A stretch of 57,081 nucleotides of DNA. Origin: Acidimicrobiales bacterium (lineage in GTDB: Bacteria; Actinomycetota; Acidimicrobiia; Acidimicrobiales; RAAP-2). Below the pieces are notes generated by a model. It worked only from the letters and a program-made list of their open reading frames with translations. It searched no databases and was not told the origin of the DNA. Where the stretch lies: contig JADGOJ010000004.1 in the NCBI GenBank assembly GCA_017883045.1, positions 1-57,081 on the forward strand. Reading direction: 5' to 3'. This document shows positions 48,686 to 57,081 of this stretch, piece by piece; position 1 is the first letter of the stretch, and each line of letters begins with the position of its first letter. Made by a program: the position numbers and the translations under genes.

Positions 48686-50295
48686 GTCGCCATCTCGAGC
48701 TCGTTCTCGGGCCAAGACCACTGGGTCCAGCGCCCCATCGGCAGCAGCAGGACGCCTCCGAGGATCGCCACCGCCACGGCGATCAGCAGCGGATTGCTGT
48801 GCACGAGCCCGGCGAGGAGCTGCCGGCCACCCGGGATGCCGATGAACGGGCCGGTGATCGACAGCGCCAGGAGCCAGAAGTGCTCGCGACCCTGGTAGCT
48901 GGCGGCCAGCAGCACCAGGCCCCACGCGAGGTACCAGGGCTGCACGACCGGGCCCAGCTCGACGAAGAGCACCAGGGAGAGGCCGAGCGAGCGGACCCAC
49001 CCGCGTCGTTCGCCATGCCAGAGCAGCCAGAGCGCGAATCCGGCCGCCGCCGTCAGTCCGAGGAACCGGGTCACCGAGAGCACCGCCGTCGTCGAGACCG
49101 ACTCCAGTCCGAGCGAGTGCAGGATGTTGCCGATCGCCATCCCGACGGCGGTCGCGGGGGCGGCCCACGATCGCACCGTGCCGTTGGACAGCAGGTTCTT
49201 GACCCAGCCGAAGCCGAATCCGGCGAGCAGGGTCGACACCCCGAGCGTGGCGCCGGCCACGACTCCGGCGATCAGGATCGGTTTGACGCGCTGGCGCAGC
49301 GTGGCCCGGGCCCCGAGCCAGGTCCACGCGACGTAGGCGAGGCCGATGGCGGCCGGGGCCTTGATCGCGGTCGCGAGCGAGCAGAAGAGCAACGCCCAGT
49401 AGGGCCGCCGCTTGACCGCGAGCGCGATGCCGACGACGAGCAGGCCCGCCATGATCGCGTCGTTGTGGGCCCCGCCGATCAGGGTCAGCAGCACGAGCGG
49501 GTTCATGGCGCTCAGCACGAAGGCCTCGCCGGGATCGCGGCCGAGCCCGCGCGCCAACAGCACCACGCCGTATCCGATCAGGGCCACCGCGAACGTCTCG
49601 AGCAGGCGCAGCCCGACGACCGTGGCCAACTGATTGTGACGGGTGATCTTGGCCATGGTCCCGTCGAGGAAGAGGAACAGCGGCCCGTAGGGGGCCGGCG
49701 CATTGCCCCACAACCCGTCGACCGGGTTGACGTAGGGGCTCGAGCCCAGCGAGAAGGGGCCCAGGATGTACGGATTGAGGTGGTAGCTCGTCATCTCACC
49801 CTGGGCCGCGTAACTGAACACGTCGCGCGAGAACAGCGGCGGGGCCACGATCATCGGCCCGGCCCACAGCAGCAGGGTCCACCACAGGGTCTTCAGCGAC
49901 GCGCCGCGGTGGAGCTTCATTACCTCGGCCAGGCGCAGCCACACCCGCATCAGGAGCAGAAGGCCGCCGTAGACGAGCACGACGGACAGGATGTACTTCG
50001 TCTGGCTCGGCGTGCCGACCGGATTGCCCGACGGCTCTCCGAAGAACCAGGTGTTGACCATGTTGAGCTTGAAGGGCGAATTGGTGAACGAGCAGCCCGA
50101 CAGGATCAGAAGCATCCCGACGAAACCCAGGAGCGCGGGCTGCCACAGAAAGGACCAGCCCTCGAAGGGCCCGGGGCGGAACCGGCCGAGGGGCGTGTAG
50201 CGCTGCTCGAGGAACTGGACGCCGGCCTCGAAACGGCCGGCCACGCGCTCGTAGTTGCGACGAACCGAGTTCGCCAGCAACCTCAGTCGATCCAC
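48682..50295 (-). CDS. Polyprenol-phosphate-mannose-type alpha-mannosyltransferase (GT87/MptAB-like), multi-TM
   Basis: LNPYILGPFSLGSSPYVNPVDGLWGNAPAPYGPLFLFLDGTMAKITRHN; many TM helices; GTG start with AGGAG SD, shorter than the ORF-track start. Confidence 0.8.
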   Translation of the reverse strand: MDRLRLLANSVRRNYERVAGRFEAGVQFLEQRYTPLGRFRPGPFEGWSFLWQPALLGFVGMLLILSGCSFTNSPFKLNMVNTWFFGEPSGNPVGTPSQTKYILSVVLVYGGLLLLMRVWLRLAEVMKLHRGASLKTLWWTLLLWAGPMIVAPPLFSRDVFSYAAQGEMTSYHLNPYILGPFSLGSSPYVNPVDGLWGNAPAPYGPLFLFLDGTMAKITRHNQLATVVGLRLLETFAVALIGYGVVLLARGLGRDPGEAFVLSAMNPLVLLTLIGGAHNDAIMAGLLVVGIALAVKRRPYWALLFCSLATAIKAPAAIGLAYVAWTWLGARATLRQRVKPILIAGVVAGATLGVSTLLAGFGFGWVKNLLSNGTVRSWAAPATAVGMAIGNILHSLGLESVSTTAVLSVTRFLGLTAAAGFALWLLWHGERRGWVRSLGLSLVLFVELGPVVQPWYLAWGLVLLAASYQGREHFWLLALSITGPFIGIPGGRQLLAGLVHSNPLLIAVAVAILGGVLLLPMGRWTQWSWPENELEMAT

Positions 50296-50381
50296 GCAAC
50301 TCCTCTCCTGAACAGTGACACCGTACCCCGGTCGCTGGATTTCGGACGTGGCCAATCCAGCTGGAGCTGGACTGGCCTTGG

Positions 50382-50463
50382 TGGGCCGGGAGGGATTTGA
50401 ACCCCCGTAGGCAAAGCCGTCTGGTTTACAGCCAGATCCCATTGGCCGCTCGGGCACCGACCC
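50382..50463 (-). tRNA. trnY: tRNA-Tyr (GTA anticodon), long variable arm; CCA encoded
   Basis: GGGTCGGTGCCCGAGCGGCCAATGGGATCTGGCTGTAAACCAGACGGCTTTGCCTACGGGGGTTCAAATCCCTCCCGGCCCA. Confidence 0.96.
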
Positions 50464-50528
50464 GTCGAGAATCCTACTGCCACGAGCCGGCCCACCACCA
50501 ACCGACGCGGACCATCTACCATTTGTCC

Positions 50529-51017
50529 ATGCCAAGCTTCGACATCGTCTCCGAGATCGACCTGCAAGAGGTGCGCAACGCGGTCGATCAAGCCAACCGC
50601 GAAGCGAACACCCGATTCGACTTCAAGAACACCGGCGCCACCATCGAGATGAAGGAGAAGGAGTTGACGCTCTCGGCCTCGACCGAGGATCGCCTGCGCG
50701 CGCTCTACCAACTGCTCGAGGAGAAACTGGTGAAGCGTTCGGTGTCGTTGAAGTCACTCGACCCCGGCAAGATCGAAGAGGCCAGCCAGGGCGCTGCCCG
50801 TCAGAAGGTCTCGTTGAAGGCTGGCATCTCCCAGGACGTCGGCAAGCAGATCAACAAGATGGTCAAGGAGATGGGCGTGAAGAACCTCAGCTCCTCGATC
50901 CAGGGCGACCAGGTCCGCGTCACGGGCAAGCAGCGCGACGACCTCCAGCAGGCGATCGCCTTCTTCAAGGAGGCCGATCTGTCGGTGCCCTTGCAGTTCA
51001 CCAACTTCCGCGACTAA
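50529..51017 (+). CDS. yajQ: YajQ-family nucleotide-binding protein
   Basis: MPSFDIVSEIDLQEVRNAVDQANREANTRFDFKNTGATIEMKEKELTLSA... Confidence 0.96.
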   Translation: MPSFDIVSEIDLQEVRNAVDQANREANTRFDFKNTGATIEMKEKELTLSASTEDRLRALYQLLEEKLVKRSVSLKSLDPGKIEEASQGAARQKVSLKAGISQDVGKQINKMVKEMGVKNLSSSIQGDQVRVTGKQRDDLQQAIAFFKEADLSVPLQFTNFRD

Positions 51018-51529
51018 CTCGTCGCGTTCTCCTCGGCCGCCAGGTGCTCTTCGATCTCCACGATGGGATGCACGCGGAAGATCCGGTTGAACACCATCAT
51101 CTTGAGGAACCAGAAGAGGGCGAAGCTGAACAGGTTCGTGAACGACACCAGGGCGGTGTTGGTCAGGTGGGCCCAGTGGTGCGAGTGCACTTCGTGACGG
51201 GCCCAGAACGCGCCAATCTGCGACATGCCGATGCCGAGCATCGTCATCGACCAGAAGGGCACGATCTCCTTGCGGAAGTGGCTCTTGCCCCGCTTGCCCC
51301 ACGTCCAGCGGCGATTCAACTGGTAGGCCGGCAGCGAGGCGACGAGGTTCCCCGCCAGGGTCGCCCACATGACGCCGGGGATGATCTTCAGGCCGTAGAA
51401 GAGCGAGATGGCGGCGAACGAGGTTGCGGTCGAAACCCCCGAAACCATCGTGAAGCGGATGATCTTCTTGCCCTCGTGAGTCTTTGACCACGCCAAGAGT
51501 GCGCGCAAACGAGTAACCATTGCCTCCAC
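51014..51529 (-). CDS. GtrA-family membrane protein
   Basis: IIRFTMVSGVSTATSFAAISLFYGL...ATLAGNLVASLPAYQLNRRWTWGKRGKS; ~4 TM helices. Confidence 0.85.
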   Translation of the reverse strand: MEAMVTRLRALLAWSKTHEGKKIIRFTMVSGVSTATSFAAISLFYGLKIIPGVMWATLAGNLVASLPAYQLNRRWTWGKRGKSHFRKEIVPFWSMTMLGIGMSQIGAFWARHEVHSHHWAHLTNTALVSFTNLFSFALFWFLKMMVFNRIFRVHPIVEIEEHLAAEENATS

Positions 51530-51582
51530 CCTACTTGGCGGCCCCAGCGGGGCATCGTAGAGACGGGTGCAACAATGGGTTC

Positions 51583-52452
51583 ATGTCCGAAGCCCTTCAA
51601 TTCCTCGTCAAACTGCTCGACCTCGAGACGATCGAGGTCAACACCTATCGGGGCCAGCATCCCGAAGAAGAGCGCCAGCGCACGTTCGGGGGCCAGGTGG
51701 CCGCCCAGGCGCTGATGGCGGCGGGACGAACCGTCGAACGAGGGAGGGTCCACTCGCTCCATTCGTACTTCTTGCGACCCGGGGATCCGCGCATCCCGAT
51801 CCTCTACGAGGTCGACCGCATCCGCGACGGACGGAGTTTCACGACCCGGCGCGTCGTCGCGATTCAGCACGGGCGCGCCATCTACAACATGCAGGCGAGC
51901 TTCCACACCGACGAGGTCAGCCTCGAGCACCAGTTCGACATGCCCGTCGTCCCCGCACCCGAGACGATCGCACCCCTGTTCGAGAGGGTGCAGGAGGAGT
52001 TCGGCGACATCGATGAGTGGTTCAAGCGCCAGCACCCCATCGACCAGCGATTCATCGGTGAGCTCCCGTGGAGTCCCCTGCGCAGCAAGGAGCCGCGCCA
52101 GCGGATCTGGATCAAGGCCGACGGCACACTGCCCGACGACCCGCTGCTGCAGGCTTGCGTGGTGACCTACGCGAGCGACATGAGCCTCTTCGACGCGATA
52201 CTCGCTCCCCACTCGATCCGCTGGGACAACGGATCGTTCATGGGTGCGAGCCTCGACCACTGCATGTGGTTCCACCGCGAGGTGCGGGCCGACGAGTGGC
52301 TGCTCTACGACACCGATTCGCCGATCGCCCACGGGGGGCGCGGCCTCGCACGCGGATTCCTCTTCAACCGAGAGGGCGAGTTGATGGTCTCGATGGTGCA
52401 AGAGGGCCTCACGCGGATCGTCGACCCCGACAAGGAGAGGACGACACCATGA
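51583..52452 (+). CDS. tesB: Acyl-CoA thioesterase II
   Basis: LLDLETIEVNTYRGQHPEEERQRTFGGQVAAQALMAAGRTV...LHSYFLRPGDPRIPILYEVDRIRDGRSFTTRRVVAIQHG. Confidence 0.94.
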   Translation: MSEALQFLVKLLDLETIEVNTYRGQHPEEERQRTFGGQVAAQALMAAGRTVERGRVHSLHSYFLRPGDPRIPILYEVDRIRDGRSFTTRRVVAIQHGRAIYNMQASFHTDEVSLEHQFDMPVVPAPETIAPLFERVQEEFGDIDEWFKRQHPIDQRFIGELPWSPLRSKEPRQRIWIKADGTLPDDPLLQACVVTYASDMSLFDAILAPHSIRWDNGSFMGASLDHCMWFHREVRADEWLLYDTDSPIAHGGRGLARGFLFNREGELMVSMVQEGLTRIVDPDKERTTP

Positions 52453-52913
52453 GCCTCGCCGGTGACATCGCCGACTACGAAGCGGCGACGAGGCACTTCC
52501 TCGACGCCGTGGTTCACGTCACCGCCCAGAACATCGACCGTCACGTCGAGGGCGGCTGGAGCGCGCGTCAGGTGATCCATCACGTCGCCGACAGCGAGGC
52601 CCAGTCCTACGCGCGCCTCCGACGGCTGCTCGCTGAACCGGCCGGATCGACGATCCAGGGGTACGACGAAGCGGCCTGGGCCGAGTGCGTGGCGCTCGGC
52701 TACATGGAACTGCCCACCGAGCACTCCCGCGAGGTGTTCAGGGCTGTTCGACAGGCCTCGTTCGACGTGCTGGGACGGCTGAGCGAGGACGACCTCGATC
52801 GCTACGGCGAGCACTCCGAGTCGGGCCGCTACACACTCGCAATGTGGCTCACCACCTACCGCCAACACCCCCGCGCGCACGCCGCCCAACTGCTCGAGGC
52901 GATCGAGGCCTAG
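52449..52913 (+). CDS. DinB/YfiT-like metal-dependent family protein
   Basis: GGWSARQVIHHVADSEAQSYARLRRLLAEP...WLTTYRQHPRAHAAQL; His triad pattern; ATGA overlap with tesB. Confidence 0.85.
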   Translation: MSLAGDIADYEAATRHFLDAVVHVTAQNIDRHVEGGWSARQVIHHVADSEAQSYARLRRLLAEPAGSTIQGYDEAAWAECVALGYMELPTEHSREVFRAVRQASFDVLGRLSEDDLDRYGEHSESGRYTLAMWLTTYRQHPRAHAAQLLEAIEA

Positions 52914-54185
<1,272 letters not shown>

Positions 54186-54250
54186 AATTCCTCGATTCGT
54201 CTTTTGGGGCCGTGCCTATCGTATGCGAACCCGACGACGACCCTGTTGAA

Positions 54251-55246
54251 TCAGCCGTTGCCCGATGGCGCCATCGTCACCTGGTAGGTCCGGCTCCTCG
54301 TCATGCCCGACGCGGCCGGCGCCCCAATCAGTGAAATCGTCAACGTCGCGTGCTCGCTGGGCGCGGTGGTGAACAGGTTCGGCACGAACGCGAAGGACCG
54401 CAGCGGGCCGAGGGTCGTCGAGATGGTCTGGCTCTGCGCGGCACCGTGGGCTGGCCTGAGTGTCACGCGCAGGGTCACCGGCTGGTTCACGTAGCCCGCG
54501 TTCACCACCGAGACGCCCAGGCGGATCGACGTGACGGGTGACAGAACGAGGGTGCCCGCGGGTGCGGGAAGCGGCGATGGCGTGACCTCCACCGCGGCGA
54601 TCCCGATGCCTCGAGCGGGGGCGAGCGAGGGTGCCGCGAACAGCGTCGAGAGCCCGTTGGTCGCGTCGAAAGTCGCGCTCGCGCTGGCGAGCGCCGGAAG
54701 CGTCACGCGACCGGGCTCGAGCGCCAGTCCCCACCGGTCGAAGTTCCACTCACGGCTCGTGTCGAGCAGCGTCTGCGCGGGGTCGGCCACCGCCTTGGAC
54801 GACGCCGGGATCGCGGGCCAGGGGAGGCTGAGCGCGCGAGCCACGCTGGCCAACAGCGACTGATAGGCGTCGACACGTTGCTCGGTGAGCTGGGCCACCG
54901 CGTCGTTGATCCCGTGGGCCAGCCGGGGCCGGCGCAACTGGTCGGCCTCGCTGACCCAGGTGGGCAGCAGCTGATCGAGCTGGCCGAGGCGCGCCGCGAA
55001 GACCGGGCGGGTCAGGGACTGGCCGTTGGCCAGCAGGTAGGCCAGGTGGCTGTCGAATTCGTTCTCCTGGGCGACGAGCTGGCTCGCGAGCTGTCCGAAG
55101 CTGCGGTTCTCACTGCGCCGCGGGCCGATCGCCCCGTGGGCGGACCGGGTCACGTCACGCGCAAACAGCAGCGCCAGCAGCGTCGCCGCCAGCGCGAGGG
55201 CGAGGAACAACGTCTGTCGACGACGTTGCGCACGGGTACGGGCCAC
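54251..55246 (-). CDS. Hypothetical membrane-anchored protein with possible Ig/CARDB-like C-terminal domain
   Basis: RRRQTLFLALALAATLLALLFARDV signal anchor; C-terminal IRLGVSVVNAGYVNQPVTLRVTLRP...; no recognised family. Confidence 0.7.
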   Translation of the reverse strand: MARTRAQRRRQTLFLALALAATLLALLFARDVTRSAHGAIGPRRSENRSFGQLASQLVAQENEFDSHLAYLLANGQSLTRPVFAARLGQLDQLLPTWVSEADQLRRPRLAHGINDAVAQLTEQRVDAYQSLLASVARALSLPWPAIPASSKAVADPAQTLLDTSREWNFDRWGLALEPGRVTLPALASASATFDATNGLSTLFAAPSLAPARGIGIAAVEVTPSPLPAPAGTLVLSPVTSIRLGVSVVNAGYVNQPVTLRVTLRPAHGAAQSQTISTTLGPLRSFAFVPNLFTTAPSEHATLTISLIGAPAASGMTRSRTYQVTMAPSGNG

Positions 55247-55267
55247 GTCGTAAGAACTTACTCGTCC

Positions 55268-56590
55268 CTAAAATTGCCCTTCATCCTCCACGCCCTCGAG
55301 TTCGAGGATCTCCGAGACGCCCTCGGGCAACGGATTGTCAGGGTCGATCCCCCACTTGCTCTCGTTGAGGCTGGTGGTGAGTTCATGGACGGGGCCGAGC
55401 TCGGGCAAGTCCTTCGCCCGCTTCGCTCCACCCAGCTTGCGTACGTCGAGGGCCGCGGGGATCAGACGAGACTCGAAGGACTTGACGAGCTTGTTGTACT
55501 CGCTCACCCCGGTGTCGAGCGCCTTGCCCATCTTCGCCATTGGCTCGGCGACGAGACGGATCCGGTCGAAGATCGTCTCGGCGGTCTGGTAGATCCGCTC
55601 GGCGTTCAGTGCGATCTGGTGCTGACCGAGCACCATCGCCACCGACCACAGCAGTGACCAGAGGTTCGTCGGACCCGCGATGAGAACTCGTTCCTTCGCC
55701 GCGTACGTGACGAGATCGGGATCGGCGTCGAGTGCCGCTGAGATCGCGAAGTCGCTCGGCACGAAGCACACGACGAACTCGGGGGCCGGCGTGATGACCT
55801 CCCAGTAGCCCTTCTCATTGAGCTTCTTCACGTGGCCACGAAGGTCCTTGGCGTGCTTCGCGTAGAACCCCCTGCGCTCCTCGACGTCTTCGGAGGCGAG
55901 TGCCGACTCGAACGCATCAAAGGGGAACTTCGCGTCGATGGCGATGCTGGTGCCGTTGGGCATGCGCACCACGCAGTCCGGGCGCAGTCCGCGACCGGAG
56001 TCGTTGGTGCTCGTCACCTGCATGTCGTAATCGATGTTCTTGCGCAGCCCCGACATCTCGAGGACGTTGGCCAACTGGATCTCTCCCCAACGACCACGCT
56101 GGTCGCTGCGGCCGAGCAGTTGATTGAGTCGTCGGGTCTCCTCTTGGGCCCGCTTCTGGGCCTCCAACAGCTCCTCGGCCTTGCCCTTCACGTCCGAAAG
56201 GGCACCGGCGTTCTGGGTGTTGAAGTCGGCCAGGTTCTTCTTGTACTCCCCGAGCAGGGTCTCGAGGGGTTTGAGGGTCGAGTCGAGTTTCGACTCTCGA
56301 AGCTTGACCAAGTCCTCCTGGGACTGGCTGAACTGCTGGACGGTCTGGAGCAAGACCCGGTTCGACAGGTTCTCGAACGTCCGCTCCATGTTCTCGATCG
56401 CCGTCGCGTGGTCCGCCCGCTGCCGCTCCAGGAGGTCGTTGGCGGCGGTCAGTTGCGTGTCGCGCACCGCCAGGGCCGATTCGGCCCGGGTCACTTCGTC
56501 GCGCAGCGACTGCGAGCGCTTCATCGAGAGCCCCCACATGACGGCGACGCCCAGCGCGAGGCCTATGACGCCCGCGACCACTCCCACCAT
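55268..56590 (-). CDS. rmuC: DNA recombination protein RmuC (TM-anchored)
   Basis: RGRWGEIQLANVLEMSGLRKNIDYDMQ...LRPDCVVRMPNGTSIAIDAKFPFDAFESAL; RmuC domain. Confidence 0.95.
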   Translation of the reverse strand: MVGVVAGVIGLALGVAVMWGLSMKRSQSLRDEVTRAESALAVRDTQLTAANDLLERQRADHATAIENMERTFENLSNRVLLQTVQQFSQSQEDLVKLRESKLDSTLKPLETLLGEYKKNLADFNTQNAGALSDVKGKAEELLEAQKRAQEETRRLNQLLGRSDQRGRWGEIQLANVLEMSGLRKNIDYDMQVTSTNDSGRGLRPDCVVRMPNGTSIAIDAKFPFDAFESALASEDVEERRGFYAKHAKDLRGHVKKLNEKGYWEVITPAPEFVVCFVPSDFAISAALDADPDLVTYAAKERVLIAGPTNLWSLLWSVAMVLGQHQIALNAERIYQTAETIFDRIRLVAEPMAKMGKALDTGVSEYNKLVKSFESRLIPAALDVRKLGGAKRAKDLPELGPVHELTTSLNESKWGIDPDNPLPEGVSEILELEGVEDEGQF

Positions 56591-56656
56591 CTCTACCCCT
56601 TCGACCGAACACCCCCACCCTAGATAAGCGCTGTAACACGGCAGTAGCCTTTGGCC

Positions 56657-57081
56657 ATGTACCGGCTATTTCGCCAGAGGAGCGAGCCCGAGCTCGACGA
56701 GCCGGTCGACACCAGTGAGAGCGAGCAGTTGCGCCCCCAGGTGGTGCAGATCTTCGCCTTGGTCGGCGAGGCGATCGCCGGAGCGACCCACGCGCTGCTC
56801 GCCGGGGACCGCGAGCTGGCCAAGCGGATCGTCGAACAGGACATCGAGATCGACAACCTGGTCAACTCGGCAGTGTCCGCCACCGAGAACCGATTGCTCG
56901 AGAACACCTCGATGGACGTCGAGGAGCGCGGCCGGCTCCTGACCCTGATGCGGATACTCCCCGAAGTCGAGAGGAACGGCGACCTCGCCGAACACATCGC
57001 ACGGCGCGCGGCGCGCGGACTCGGCAGCGAGATGTCGCCGCGAAGCAGGGGCCTGGTCGAACGCATGGGTGAGGTCGCATC
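56657..57081 (+). CDS. PhoU-like domain protein (truncated by window edge)
   Basis: MYRLFRQRSEPELDEPVDTSESEQLRPQVVQIFALVGEAIAGATHALLAGDRELAKRIVEQDIEIDNLVNSAVSATENRLLENTSMDVEERGRLLTLMRILPEVERNGDLAEHIARRA. Confidence 0.85.
   Translation, partial: MYRLFRQRSEPELDEPVDTSESEQLRPQVVQIFALVGEAIAGATHALLAGDRELAKRIVEQDIEIDNLVNSAVSATENRLLENTSMDVEERGRLLTLMRILPEVERNGDLAEHIARRAARGLGSEMSPRSRGLVERMGEVA

Noticed and set aside
48580-50400. 606-aa plus ORF antisense to the mannosyltransferase-like gene
   Set aside because: Antisense shadow; Arg/Gln/Glu/Pro-rich composition without a domain.
50296-50535. N-terminal extension of the mannosyltransferase ORF to 50535
   Set aside because: Would run through the tRNA-Tyr gene; the GTG at 50295 with AGGAG SD is the better start.

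Overview
High-GC actinobacterial chromosome segment; gene order and protein motifs suggest Acidimicrobiia or a relative (inference). Most of it (about 3.1-48.1 kb) is one long minus-strand housekeeping supercluster. In transcription order: tRNA-Thr, tRNA-Met, rpmG, tRNA-Trp, secE-nusG, rplK-rplA, rplJ-rplL, rpoB-rpoC, rpsL-rpsG-fusA-tuf, the S10/spc/alpha ribosomal operons with secY-adk-map-infA-rpmJ, truA, rplM-rpsI, glmM-glmS-acpS-alr-UDG-tsaE-tsaB-rimI-tsaD-pdxH. A truncated groEL with groES lies at the left edge. The right end (48-57 kb) has accessory/core genes: GNAT, mannosyltransferase-like GT, tRNA-Tyr, yajQ, gtrA, tesB, dinB-like, gltA, an unknown membrane-anchored protein, rmuC and a PhoU-like gene. 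No mobile element, CRISPR array or obvious defence system was seen. Main observations: (1) a 55-bp double CIRCE element between groES and a divergent MFS gene, with near-symmetric promoter hexamers on both strands; (2) a compact DosRS-like module (single-GAF histidine kinase plus DosR-like regulator plus split-barrel flavin-type protein) inserted on the opposite strand between map and infA; (3) infA apparently starting at CTG, which explains its absence from the ORF track; (4) repeated hairpins abutting or overlapping candidate promoters at rplC, rplM, rplJ, rpoB and rpsL; (5) all five convergent gene pairs having no intergenic space, two of them sharing a palindromic CTAG stop.
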